64,000 bases of DNA, taken from positions 26,655,029 through 26,719,028 of the forward strand of contig OX467083.1 of the NCBI GenBank assembly GCA_950106755.1, given 5' to 3'. Position numbers and translations under genes: made by a program. The DNA is from Climacium dendroides (taxonomy: Eukaryota; Streptophyta; Bryopsida; Hypnales; Climaciaceae). The notes below the pieces were generated by a model. The model had not been told where the DNA came from and searched no databases. It worked only from the letters and a program-made list of their open reading frames with translations. Of the stretch, positions 1 through 11,871 are shown one piece after another. The first letter of the stretch is position 1, and every line of letters starts with the position of its first letter.

Positions 1-492
1 CATATCAACAGGGATTGTAGATCATTTAAGAAGGTATCAATAGAAAGAGAGATCATGCCCTACATTTTTGAACAAGAAAAATCTCTTCTAGAACTTCCTA
101 TAATCAAATTTTAGCTCACAAAGTGGATTATTATAATTTTTAGGTCGTTTGAGCACTTCGGGGTGAAAAGAATAATATACACAGGTCGAACCAAAGCGGA
201 AAAGATGGAAGCGAAGAGCCACAAGAAAACTGAAGCCATCATAAAATTATCTTAAAAGAACAAGAATAACGGTTGACCAACCCAACCGAAACGTAGAAAC
301 TCTCAAACAAGCGAGACCAGAATTCAATATAGCTCCACTTAATGCAGAAACATACGAGAAAAGTGCACCATATAGACAGAGAGTGCATACCCTAAAATAT
401 AGTACCAGCAGAATAATTTTGAGAAAGACCACTATCAATGACAAAACAATGTATTTTTTGTTCAATTGCACACCCAAAACAAATAGTCTTAC

Positions 493-2205
493 CATGTGTC
501 GACAAGGTAGAACAGTGGTATCCCGAGGCTCAGACATACACACGACGCATTCTTTGCCAGCGTCAGTTCCGTCAAAGTTGCCCCCACCTCCACTGTTCTC
601 GATTCCATATATTTCCTGGAGCTCATATCTGACACCCTCAACCCAAATGATTTGCTTCACCACCCGTACTTGGTACGTTTCATCGTCCTTCTTCTCAATG
701 ACTGCCTGTGTGATCTGGGAGTGCACCCGTACTGGCAGAGCAGCTCCCAGGGGCTCCGCATCTCGTGGAGATTCATCAAGTGGGGGGGATTTGGGCACCG
801 TCTCCATCCGGATCAACAAAGGAAACACATTGTCTTCACCTCCTCTCGATAACTCTTCGTCTTCAAACAGAGCCAGCATCACACCTGTCCCCGGATCTTG
901 CTTGAACTTCTGACCCAGCCCTTTCTCAAATTTGGTTCGCAGTGGTTCGTAAATGTGAGGCTTTGCTGGTGTCACACTGCAGTTTGCGCCCTCCTTTGCT
1001 AGGAAGAATACACATATGCTGCACATGAAATTAATGATCAGTGTCACAAGCAAAACTTGTATCATAGGAATTCATAAGAAAATTTGTACCATAAGAATAC
1101 AAGAATTCAAAAGGACTAGATGCGTTACAGCACGAGAATTGTGACCATAAGCCTACATAACATTCTAGTAATCAGTGCCTAAGAACTTGGGCCTTTAGCT
1201 AATCAATGGAGAATCAGGGTATCCAAGATTCAGTGATCCTTTGACATTGAAGCAAATCCACTAATATGCTGAGTTCAATAGTTGAAGGAAAGCTTTTTGA
1301 TATGTGATTCTAACTCGATATGGTTCAAGAGTTCCAGCCTTGGAATAAATCCCAAGTGGTTCTAAAGTTGAATACTGCAGGGGCAACATGACAGTTGACA
1401 TTACTAGTTCTCACATTATTTTTAGAGATCTAATTGACTTCAGTGTTACCTTGAAAAGAAGATCAGCCCAGCGCTGCTCAAGATTGTTATACACAATTGA
1501 ACCACGCGTTTTCAAAAAAAGACCAGTAGCCTAACATCAAGAAATTCGTGATCAATAACCCTAAAACGCGCAATATCATGAAACTAGGGTTCAAAGAAAA
1601 TTCTCATCACATAAAGAAGAATTTCCCAACCAAGATTTCGAAGCTCGTGTATTATTCCAGTGTTGTCCAAGCAGTTGGTGACCCAATAATTGCCAAACAC
1701 AAACGAAAATTCAACAAGAAAATGGAGAATGAGTTACTGACCTTCCGGCAACCGTGGCATCGAAAGTGAACGCCACGAGGTAATATCCCGGATTCTCCTC
1801 ATCTTTCTCCAGCCGCAGCGTGGCCTTCTTCAAATTCACGTCGTTCTGAATGGTATTGGCTTTCTGATTCTCCGCGACTTCCAATGTGCGGGCGGGCGGC
1901 GGAGGGGCATACGGTGGAGTCCTATACATTGGCGCCGGCGGCAGATTCATCACGTACTGCCCATTGTTTTGAATAATGTTGTGCGGGTAGTACTGAGGCG
2001 CCGGAATTGGGCCCCCCATGCCATTATTGTAGGGAGGGTAAGGGTAGTAAGGTACATGGGACAGGTAATTCGCCGGTGGTGGGGTTGGTGCACCATGACT
2101 GCCGGGGTAGCCTGGCGGCACAGGGACAACTCGTGGCGGAGGAGGAGGCCCTCCGCTTGACTGGGAGATACGGCTGTTGCGCCGACTGCTTGGCAAGTTC
2201 CCCAT
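493..2205 (-). CDS. LUL/LOG2-like RING-type E3 ubiquitin ligase, 3' end outside window
   Basis: Probable E3 ubiquitin ligase of the plant LOG2/LUL family, which in Arabidopsis acts at membranes (LOG2 with the amino-acid export regulator GDU1). Coding exons seen: 2205-1742 and 1018-493, joined in frame through a Ser codon split by the intron. This gives 330 residues. The start MGNLPSS fits an N-myristoylation signal (Gly2, Ser6). Residues about 20-115 are Pro/Tyr-rich. Next comes the family's conserved domain ([13 protein letters not shown], then [33 protein letters not shown]). The RING begins at C312/C315 and continues to C327/H329 (LPCRHM), where a GTAAG donor follows. The remaining RING cysteines must lie on an exon left of base 1, since bases 1-492 read as intron and hold no matching exon. 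Family assignment is strong; the exact paralogue is open. Confidence 0.88.
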
Positions 2206-4111
2206 GAAACAAGCTCCTCACTAACACTCAAAAAATTTCAAAAATGCTATCGTCTAAACACGAACCTATTTGTGTCTATCTACAAATAAGTTTGCTATTT
2301 TCTTTGATCGTAATCGGTGTTTCCTTCGTATTGGCTTCTTCTCCTAATTCGGCTTCTCCGGAGAAATTCAATTCAATTCCGCCCGTGACGAATTCCTATC
2401 ATTCTCTCTCTTTGATCTTAGATCTACCGAAATTCGCGAACAAAAACTGAACGTCAACGACAATACCTGACGTGACCATAACGCCATCCGCGACCACTCG
2501 CCATTTGAACGAAAGAAGAAACCCTAACAAGTCCCGATCCACAGTCGTCGCCTCAGTTCTGCTCACATCTATCACGCCCTCCGTACTCAATCATCGCCAC
2601 ACAGCCACGCTGCGTGGAATTCTCCCAAACAAGGGCGCAACGTCCAAGAGCGCCACCGGAAACAAACCCCAACAACTTCCGGCACAAGGAAGCTCGAGAC
2701 TTGATGTAAAAAAAAAAAATCCGGAGAAGAAGCACCGGGTGCAGGTAATCTGACGGGCACCTCGGGAGAAGAAATCTGCGGGGAAGCAGAGACGAGTGAT
2801 CGAAGAAGCTAGAAATGGGGGGGACCCCGGCGAGCGCGTGAGCACGGAACTGAGTGGTGGCCATTGAGGTCAACTAAACTGAGCTCACTCTTCGAAGTTC
2901 ATCCATTTGCATTCATCCTTGATCTCATGCAGAATAGAAAGCTGGTCTGGAAAGAAATGTGATTCTCGTCGGGGAAGGAACAGACGGAAAAGATGGACGA
3001 AGAAATTTCCGTCGAGGCGTCGACGTCGACGGGGAATGGGAAATTAGAGAGCTGTACTATTTTCTTGGTAATCAGTGATATTGTTTTGTAGTTAAAAGTA
3101 GATGAGTAATAGTAGTGAATTGGATGAAATATTGTTTTGCAATTAAATACAGATGAAAAGCATCAACAAAATCAAAAATTGGTAACAGGAAGACAGAATT
3201 TCACTTTAACTTCAATTGACAATATGAATATATTGGTAGGTAAAAGACGGCTAGTAGGAGATGCCAAACTTGACAAATATGCAATTTTTGTCATGTCAAA
3301 AAAGGTATTTTGAATGTCATAGTAATAATTGAGCACTTCTTATCTAAAAGGTCATATAAGGTAGAGATTGATGTTCTTGAAACGATATCAACAAATTCCT
3401 AAAGATTATTTTTTTTTATCAAATTCCAAGACTACCTTTCCAAATTTAAATTCCTTATTTCCCAAGCAAGCCACTATTTTCCCTTTCAATTAGTTGCAAG
3501 CATTGAAGTTTAAAAAAAAAAAAAAAAATTATCGTTAGTAATCCAACGAACTATTTGTAGAAGGAAAAATAATTCCGCATCGCAACTACTACCCCCATTA
3601 AACAGATTCTGCACTTTTCATCCCCAAAACACTTATTTGCCGTGCCGGTTGCCGTGTGGGTGGAGATACTCTTGCCTGCCCAGCTCGCTTGTTGAGACGA
3701 AGCATCGTTTCCTTCGCCAGGAATACAGGACTTCGCAAAGACTCACAGCAACACGACACCTGCACTTGTTCTCACGTTACAAACTTCACTCGTGTCAAGA
3801 ACGGTTCTTTTCGCTAGGTTCGTCTAGTCCTCGTTTTAATTCCAAAGTCTCCATTTCCTCCTCTGTAATCTTCTGAGGGGTTGACGCCCATTTTGTGTGC
3901 TTGTTTTCTTTTCTTCTTTGGTGCTGATTGTCTCGGTTGGTATATATATGTTATGTTGTTGGATTTGAGATCGTGCAGTGATGAAATCTCCCATTTAGGG
4001 TTCTGAATTGAAGTTGTGCGCCACTGTACAGCTGCTGCTGGAGGGTTTTTTTTCTGATTCCACGTTAGATCGAGGCGTCTGGAGTTCAAATTTCTGGGTG
4101 AATTCAGCATT
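2206..4111. other. Divergent promoter region between the RING ligase and saposin genes
   Basis: This 1.9-kb stretch separates two genes transcribed away from each other, so it should hold both promoters and both 5' UTRs. Short open frames at 2472-2753 (plus) and 2553-2873 (minus) overlap each other and resemble nothing I know. A 17-base A run lies near 3513 and an AT-rich strip at 3060-3560. From about 3600 the composition becomes mixed, which may be the 5' UTR of the saposin gene. No gene can be supported here. Confidence 0.5.
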
Positions 4112-6692
4112 ATGGGGAACCGGAGCCTGTTGGTGGTGACGATGGTGGTTTGTATGCTTACAATGGCGGAAGCACATGTCAATCTCGGTATGACGGCAAT
4201 AAGATTTGCCTCCTCTCTCTTTTTTTTGGTCAACTGGCTCCTTCAGTGGCTGCTTTGGAATTGATTCCCATTCTAAACCTCTTTGTAGGGTTTGAAGGGG
4301 TGATTTATTTTCTAACGAATTCGCGGTTACTGTCGGAAATGGGGATAGTTCATATAATAGAGTATCTGGTGAAGTAATTTTAGCGTACTCTAGGTTTTCT
4401 TTCCTCTAGCACTGATGCTTTGAAGATCCTTACAGATGAAGAACACAATCCCGGATTCAGGGCACTCTTTGAAGAGCCTCATAATTACAAACCCTAGGGT
4501 TTGTGATAAGACCAAACACTAGGCCATCCTGTCTACAGTCTAATCAAAATTTACTGACGGGTCATGTGAGGGTTGATCTCATTATTGACTCTGTGTTATA
4601 ATCACACCAAAGTCTTCTATAACTCAGACAGACCTTCCTCACAGTTCATACCCTACAGAATGGCAGGTGTGCACGGCCGGCTCTCTAAATCGTGCAATTC
4701 ATTTGACAATTGTTTTCAACCTGTTGTATGTAGGGACGATGTCAAGGTTGTCAAAGTGGTCTAGAAGGGAGGCATCTTTGGGGAAGTTCAATCTGTGCGA
4801 AACCTGCCTTCAGCTATCGCTAGAAGCGCAGATGGTTGTGTCGAACCCAAACACGTCGAAGGAGATCATCGCTTTCGCAGATAAGCTGATTTGTAATACC
4901 CTAAATTCCGAGCTTCAGGAAAAGGTGATCAATTTTCTCCTCTTGCTCGCATATCTGGTCCTTTTGAGAATTTTTGTAAAGCGCATGTTTGAGTGCCTGG
5001 AGACAATTTCTTTCAGTTTCCCATGTGGGCTTGCTAAGGTGATAAGGTGGGAACGACTGCTAAGCCATACTCTTGCTTACGGTCTAATGAATAACATACA
5101 AAAAAGGGTTACCTAAAGGTTGGTCTCTGTTTTTTATAAATACATTAGGGTTACACCTTCGTAAAGGTATCTATTAGACGAAACGTGGATGTCTTGGGAA
5201 AATGTCTTATACGGTTGTTGTGCATGTGTGGTGTTGTTTTACAGTGTGAGAAGAAGGTGGATTCATACGTATTGGAAACGTTGTTGGAGCTAGAGGAGCG
5301 TCTTGGCCCAGACGAGCTTTGCTACGACTCTGGCCTCTGCAAGAACTCTGCTGTCAACGCTTTCAAAGACGATCAGAAGTCGTGCATGGTTTGCCAGGAC
5401 TTGGCGACCGATGCCCTGACTTATTTGAAAAAGAACAAGACTCGCGCTGAAATTGTCATTGCTCTCCACTCTGGATGTGCACAGCTCAAGGAGCTTGAGC
5501 AGCAAGTAAGCAAAACGGTCTCAGAGTATTAGTCGACGTTCATATCTCTATAATCATATGCCATAGTTCTTACTTTCTGTGATCTCCTTGAGTGGAGATT
5601 CGGCTTGGAGGGCTCCATCCCTACGCTGGAATCAGCATCATGGACTGTTTTTCTTCTCCAGGTCTTATGCTTATGAAGACCCGGCAGATTAAGAACCCTG
5701 ATTCTGGCTTCAGGGTGTTCTTGAAGGTCCTTAGAAATCACAAACCCTACTAGTATAGCAAATAGAGTTTGTGGAATAGTCACCAAGCCGTGCAATCACA
5801 TTTTTATTTCAGCAATTCCCGGTGAATGGCAAACAATTTACTAAAGATTGTGTGTTGTGGCCAGTGCGATCTACTTGTGGACCTGTACACCTCACGAATG
5901 ATGGAGCAGCTTGAGAATATTACGCCTCAGGAGTTCTGTCAGATTACCAGGATGTGCAAACCTCCGAAATTGGTCATGACTCGCAACGATTGTACCACGT
6001 GCCAGATGGTCATCCTAGAGCTCAAGATGAAATTGAAGGACCCTCAGACCCAGGTATGCCAACAATTTTCTTCAGGCTCAGATATGCTGTATCATGTTAC
6101 TCTCTTCTGCTGTTCCTACGATGTCTCTGTTGTTTTGTTTTGTAAACATTTTCGGTTTCTAGTCTTTGCATTTATCTCTTCTTGTTGGAATGATCAATAT
6201 TTATTGAATTTTGAGTGACCAGTATTAGAGTGCGTGTATGAGCTTTTAATGCTGACATAAATGTACTTTGGCGAATTTGTTGCAGGAGAAGGTGCTTGAT
6301 GCGTTGATAAATAGTTGCAACCGCGTCCAAAACTATGTCGACGAGGTTTGTTTCTCTTCAACCCCGTTTTCCAATATGTCTAATGTCGGTGCTGCATCAG
6401 AATGTAAATCTGTGTTTTTAGTTGGTATCTCTATTAAGCAAAAGAAGTGAATGGTTTGATTGAATTTCCTGGAGTGCAGTGCAAAGCGCTTGTAATCGAA
6501 TATGGTCCATTCATCCTCGCCAATCTCGACAAAATTCTCGATTCCAAGGCTTTGTGCTGCAAAGCTGGTTTCTGCAAATCGGCAATTTGTCCACAGAAGG
6601 CGAAATTGTGGACGGAGACGGTCGTTGCGTTATCACAGAAAGATGCCCCTCTCATTGAATTGCCGCATGAGGGTTTCACCAGATCTGTGTGA
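4112..6692 (+). CDS. Prosaposin-like protein with three saposin-B domains
   Basis: Secreted or vacuolar saposin-like protein; such proteins bind lipids and help lipid breakdown or vacuolar sorting. Six exons: 4112-4187, 4734-4924, 5245-5505, 5865-6053, 6286-6345, 6480-6692, giving 329 aa with all phases matching. Residues 1-21 form a hydrophobic signal peptide ending near AEA. Three SapB units follow at about 47-121, 136-207 and 219-291. Each opens with CxxC and carries the six-cysteine pattern. Introns fall between the first and second half of each unit (before C90, C177, and at 239 and 259), the split typical of SapB_1/SapB_2 halves. Possible N-glycosylation occurs at NIT (N194) and NKT. 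The exon 2 donor (AAG/GTGATC) is weak, so that junction is the least certain. Introns 1 and 3 share a related stretch. The gene diverges from the RING ligase gene. Confidence 0.88.
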
Positions 6693-6846
6693 GGACCTGT
6701 CAATGGCGAAAGGATGCTTGAAATATGCGACATCATAGGGTGGAGGATTTTCAGGCATTCTCTTGTTTCTTAGATCTCTTTGTGAAAGGTTTTACGTTAT
6801 AGGGATTATTGTAACTTAGTTCTTTGAAGCATCTCTTGTATTTTCT

Positions 6847-7948
6847 TTAACCCTTGAAGGTCGACCGGGACGTCTGGCGTCCGATGGATGACAAGGCAAG
6901 GAATTCTCCTGTGTAGGACAGAAGTACAACTATTCATCCTGGAATTAGGGTCGGAAAGGGGAAATTTTCTACAGGAGTTTGACTCCAATGATTATTTTTT
7001 ATTTTTTTAAACTAGACTAGTGGTTGGCGCTTGCTACACTACGCATTCATCATTAGAATTTTATAAGAATTTTTATGTATTAGATAGAATGCAAAACAAA
7101 AATTTCAATAAATCTTCAAATAGAAATGACTAAAATCTTTGTATAATTTTTTTTTATAAGTAAGCATATATTGAAATGTACAATAGAAATTTATTGAATG
7201 ATGAATGAAACATATGCAATGGTAAATACTATGAAAGATATACATACATTAGAATGCATTAGAAATTTGACTCCATTGTTATAAAAAATGGCAACCCAAA
7301 TTGAAAAATTAAAAAAAAAAAAATTATAAATCTTAAAAACTTTGTGAACAACTTAATTGTTGTGGAATCCAAAATTGCTTCAATTGAATAAATTTCTCAA
7401 AATCATTTGGTAGTAGCAACAAAAAATTGAAATCATGGAAGCTCAAAGTTCACAAAAGTACAAAATTATAGAAGTGCAAAGAAGTGTAAAGTCAAGAGAA
7501 GTAATGGATTTGCTACTTCTATAATATCATCCTATGGATCCTCTTTAATATCACTTTAATCGCAACAATTATATTATTTCTATAATATCACTCTTTGTAA
7601 AAAGTGATATTATGGAAGTGATTGCAAATTGCTACTCTATTTCTGTAATATCACATTGTGTGAAAATACGATTTCTATGTATGCATGATTGAAAATATTT
7701 TTACAAAATATTTAAAATAATTATTTTAAAGACTTATTGAAATCATTATCATGCATTCTATTCAAATATATCAAAATCTTACTAATATGTGATGCAATGA
7801 ATGCGTAGCATAGCAAGTAGGAGCCCCTAGTATTAATGGTAACATTTGTGATATTACAGAGGGACTTATGATTTTAGTAGTATGATGATGTCACACGGTT
7901 CCAAAGGGGTTGATTTCCATGGTCACTAGCCCGGCGTTTAAGGGTTAA
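6847..7948 (+). mobile_element. TTAA-flanked MITE (family A), split by another insertion
   Basis: The left end reads TTAACCCTTGAAGG and the right end GGCGTTTAAGGGTTAA. The left 170 bp and right 70 bp match the reverse complement of the compact copy at 54384-54613: shared words include GGAATTCTCCTGTGTAGGACAG and TGTCACACGGTTCC, in the same order. The two halves are pushed apart by about 860 bp, mostly the inverted-repeat element at 7016-7831. TTAA at both borders with inner ends starting CCC is the pattern of piggyBac-type elements. No transposase is present. The phrase CTTGTATTTTCTTTAACC just outside the left end recurs at about 7971, past the right end, which suggests a local duplication. 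Confidence 0.7.
7016..7831. mobile_element. Long-terminal-inverted-repeat element nested in the TTAA MITE
   Basis: The ends are imperfect inverted repeats: ACTAGTGGTTGGCGCTTGCT on the left and the reverse complement of AGCAAGTAGGAGCCCCTAGT on the right. Similarity continues inward for about 105-110 bp (7016-7127 against 7725-7831, including GAATGCGTAG and TTATTGAAAT). The interior is AT-rich with no coding frame. It includes a 15-bp-stem hairpin near 7582-7616 built on ATAATATCAC. No target duplication is clear, so the superfamily (hAT, Mutator or a fold-back element) is not settled. Confidence 0.6.
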
Positions 7949-10578
7949 CCCTGTAGAGTATCTCTCATCCTCTTGTATTTTCTTTAACCTTGTAAGGACA
8001 GGCCCATGACCATTGAGTTCTAGCCTCATTGTCCATTACTCTATTTATTCCCATTTTCCAACTAGAAATGATTGAAAATTTTGTATTTATTTTTCAAACA
8101 TGAAATCACATGTCTACTACAAGTTGTAAAATATTCAACCTTTTTAAAAAAAAAATGAAATTACTGTGAATTTCTTGAGAAAAAAATGAAGAAAATCCAT
8201 ATCAAATACAAAATATACTCAAAAAATCTGAAATTCTCACTATAGATGTAATATGTAGTGTATAACATTATGGTATAAACCAAAGTTATTTAATCATTTT
8301 GTAATTAGAAATTCAACAAACCATGGTTATAGGCCTAAAGTCCATATTGCTTTAAAATATTAAATTGAAAATGTTTTCAAAAAATTCAATTGGAGTAGAA
8401 AGTATAGTGGATAAGCTTGATTTCATTAGTTGGATTCAAATTAAAAAAATACCACTTTTAAGGCTAAAATTCACATCAAGAGTAAATAGCAAGAAATGAC
8501 TCTAATACACTAAAAGAGTAATTTGCGGATTAAGCATCTTCTTTAAAAAAAGTCTATAAAATCATAACGAGGGACTTTGCAATACTATTTACTAAAAATG
8601 TACTTAAATACCCTCAAAATAAAATAAATTGAATGAAAAAATATATATATTTTTTCTTCTAGTCTTAGCTAAAATCATCTATTGGATACTTAGTATTTAT
8701 AACAACGGTATAAGATTATGGTATACATGGTTTAGCACTTTGTTCTAAAAGCACCAATATTAAAGGTATGTAGTTTTTCATTGGATTCTAATTATGTGCT
8801 TGTGTGCATTTTTATGTGCTTTAGAGTTGCATCATTTCAAAATAAATATTTAATTTCACCAAGTAAAATAAAAGTAATCTATTTTTGCTAGAAATTTTCC
8901 ATTTCTATGTAAAATGTGGATCAAAGTTGTCAATTTGGATGAAAAAGTGTTTAAATACAATTAAAATGTGATATTTGGTCAAAAAATGAATGAATGTAGA
9001 AATATAATGCTTCTCCAATTTGAAACAATTGCCATCTCAGCATTTTTTCAAAAAGTAAAAAAAGACCTATTGCTTTTGAATCATGCTCATAATTGAGTAA
9101 TAATAGAACTTTGTAGAATGTTTCATGATTGTTAGTGTATTTAATATGAAGAAAGTTGTGCTTTTCCTTGCTACTTGTAGTTATTAAGAATCAAATAGTG
9201 CTTTATGCAATAATAATAGTAACTTGCATTGATTTAAAAATTATGCAAATTTACAAGGTGCACTCTAAGATAGTTTTAGTATTTTATTTAAAATCAATAT
9301 AGGGTGGTATATATTATTTTTATTTAATAATTGAATATTCATCCGACTAACATCCAATGTTTATGCATTTAATATATTTTCATCCAAACATTATCCAAAT
9401 GTTCATTATTTGGATCCCCTTTAACTATAATTCATTTATTTGTTGTGAAGAAGTTTCATATTTTCAAGTTCACTAGTATGCCATGTGCCATGGCCACAAC
9501 CAAAATAAAAGTAAAAATATTTTTTATTTTTTAATTCATTAAAGCTTTAAAATTCAAGTAACTTTTACACCATATTGTGAAAGGTTGCACTTGAAGGAGT
9601 GCAAGGGCTTTATTTTGTGGCTTTTAGAGATGCTAAGTAATAGTGGAGGTTATGATTTTTTCAAAATAAAAGGTAACTTATTTGAAGTTTCAAATTCATA
9701 AAAACTTTGAAATTCTATAAGTTTCATACCATTTGTCTAAATGCCACCAAACAAAGACCATGCTCCCCTCCTTGCCAAGAACTTTTGGAAGTACTAAGAA
9801 TACTTCTGGATGCTTCACAATTTGTTAGATCTCAATGTATCAATCAAAACAAATAAAACAAACAACCTAATTTAAGATATAGATTAGAAGATTTTTCAAG
9901 ATAAAAGAAGATTGCAAATTCCCATGAATTCCAAGACTCTACAAAACAATGGGAACTTTACCAAATCAAGAATTTAATGTGGTCACAACCGTACTATGTC
10001 AAATAATATTATTTAATTAATTTTAAAATATTATTATTATTTAAATATTTAAATATTTAAATATTTTGACATGCTCTTAGCTTAGGGTACAAACTTGTAA
10101 CGGCTCACCCATGCCCTCAAGTCCCATCTACTACTAGTACCATTTTTAAGGAAAACTAGCCTTTGGACATTCCCAATTTGTTCTGCCAAGTGCTCCTTGA
10201 GATAAAATTCTTACTTTTTATTGGTATATAATTAGAATTTGAAATTTTTATCATTAAAAGTGCATCCCAAAGTACTATAAGAAGGTACAAGAAAATTCAA
10301 ATTTAGACATTGGAAAATGAAAATAAACTACTTCAAAGTTAGCTAATATAAAGGAGTTGGCAAATCACAATTTTTAAAGTACTTTTCACTCGTAGTTAGA
10401 AAAGGTTCTAATGTGCAACATTCACTTACAGCTTACTATGATGTATGTATAATGTTTCTGATGATTATTACTCAATACATGGTTATTCAATGAGTATTAA
10501 TGGTATTGACCTAATTCAATTTTATGAAATCCAAGATGAAGGATAGTGACAAAAGGCAAATTAATTGGGATTGATGAT
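7949..10578. other. AT-rich intergenic stretch, no gene seen
   Basis: Both strands are broken by frequent stops. I see only AT-rich sequence, with a short palindromic run near 8637-8656 and an AAATATTT-type repeat at about 10003-10068. It is probably decayed transposon DNA, but no family can be named. Confidence 0.5.
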
Positions 10579-10721
10579 CACTACAAAAAAGAAGTGTCTA
10601 CAATGACTTGTCCACAATGACTACAAAACAATCATTTTGCAATCATTGTGGACAAGAATTGACTACTACAATTTTGCAGTCAATGTGGACAAGTCATTTA
10701 TACCCTTGTTTTTTTGTAGTG
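10579..10721. mobile_element. CACTA-type miniature element with 3-bp target duplication
   Basis: The element begins CACTACAAAAAA and ends TTTTTTGTAGTG, a perfect 12-bp inverted repeat of En/Spm (CACTA) type. It is flanked on both sides by GAT, matching the 3-bp target duplication of that superfamily. Inside, TGACTTGTCCACA and its inverse TGTGGACAAGTCA form a fold-back. At 143 bp it is a non-coding MITE, and the clear target duplication suggests it is fairly young. Confidence 0.85.
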
Positions 10722-10999
10722 GATTTCCATGAGGATTACCAAGTTTTGTTGTACTGCTTTCCCAAAATATATAATGTACCCAAACATTAAAAAAGATTGT
10801 AGTAAAAAATCAATAAATAAGTTGATTGTAGTCGTTGTGATCAATTAAGGACTATGGATACAAGAACTGCAACCAATTTTGACTACAATTCTTTTTTACC
10901 AAATTTGGGTATAGTATAGCTTCATTACTCTAGAGAGCCTATCACCAACATAGGTCAAAGCAAAAGTTACTACTTCATGTGCCACAATGTAGGTTGGAG
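10722..10999. repeat. Second small inverted repeat next to the CACTA MITE
   Basis: At about 10788-10901 the sequence opens AAAAAAGATTGTAGTAAAA and closes with TTTTGACTACAATTCTTTTTT, near inverses of each other. The GTAGT/ACTAC core resembles the neighbouring CACTA ends, so it may be a decayed relative. No target duplication is evident and no gene lies here. Confidence 0.4.
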
Positions 11000-11460
11000 T
11001 TGTACAAAGATTTCTACAAAAATCGGAGCAGATTCCTTTAAGACTAGTCTAATCTACTTCGACAATCCCAAGATTGTCCTCTAATTCAACAATGTTGGAA
11101 GCACCTTTATGTACTTTAGCGGCATAGAAGAATTTTTTGGAGTAGAAGTCTCTATTAATAAGCATTTGACTTTGTTTCTAAAATGTTGCCCTACACTAGA
11201 GTGTTTCTCAAATATTGCTAACTAGGTAGTCTTTGTGGCAAATCTCTCCTAAGCAACTTGATTGTATAGGTTGTTGAGGAGTGCTTCTTGTAATTCTGCA
11301 AGTTTTCTTCTCATCTTAGCTTTATACGTTTTCTTTTCCTTGGCCTTCTTAATGCAATAGAATTTGTAATACTTGATCACCCTCCAAAGTTTTCCCATGA
11401 ATTCCAAATGTGGATTCTAGTTCCAAATTTGTTGAATTACCTTCTTCATTGTAGGATCAT
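11000..11460 (-). pseudogene. LINE remnant: linker between endonuclease and reverse transcriptase
   Basis: On the minus strand, broken frames give KKAKEKKTYKAKMRRKLAEL, later RNKVKCLLIETSTPKKFFY and then NIVELEDNLGIVEVD. This order recalls the LINE region upstream of reverse transcriptase (coiled linker, then R-x-K-x-x-W-L-x-x-G-D-x-x-S-K-F-F, then I-x-x-L-x-D-x-x-G). Several stops and a frame change show it is dead. It points opposite to the LINE endonuclease remnant at 11.87 kb, so the two are either separate insertions or one rearranged copy. Recognised by eye only. Confidence 0.45.
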
Positions 11461-11871
11461 TTAGGTGAAAGTAGTTCATTTGTAAAATGATTTTTTTAGG
11501 ATAGCAAGGTGGTGATTGGCATACTAGTTGTATTAAATCTATATGCTTTATATTTTTTGGCATCTTATACAACAAGCAATGAATTTATTTTATTTTGAAG
11601 TAATATATTCTACCACTTATATTGTTGCATCTTCTAATATCCTTGTCTAAATTTGGATGTAGCCAAAATTTGAGAGTTTTCTCAAAGTAAAGCCCTCTCT
11701 ATCCAACACTAGAGGAATGAGGCATTAGAATTAGCAAGGAGGTGGAAAATTTCCACCTTTTATCAACAAAGAGATATGTCTTGGAGAAGAATAGATGACA
11801 ATGACTTTAGAAATGTTGAGCTCTTCCCCAAGCTTCCACCACCTCCACTCTCACTTTGGAAGTGACAATTG
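11461..11871. other. Spacer between two LINE remnants
   Basis: No coding frame or repeat structure could be recognised. It may belong to either flanking LINE fragment. Confidence 0.3.

Noticed and set aside
383..913. 176-codon plus-strand frame
   Set aside because: It is the antisense of the RING ligase exon.
4489..4502. Palindrome AAACCCTAGGGTTT, considered as telomere-like sequence
   Set aside because: A single telo-box-like palindrome in an intron; no tandem array of telomere repeats exists here.
10608..10790. 60-codon frame
   Set aside because: It lies mostly inside the CACTA MITE and is chance.
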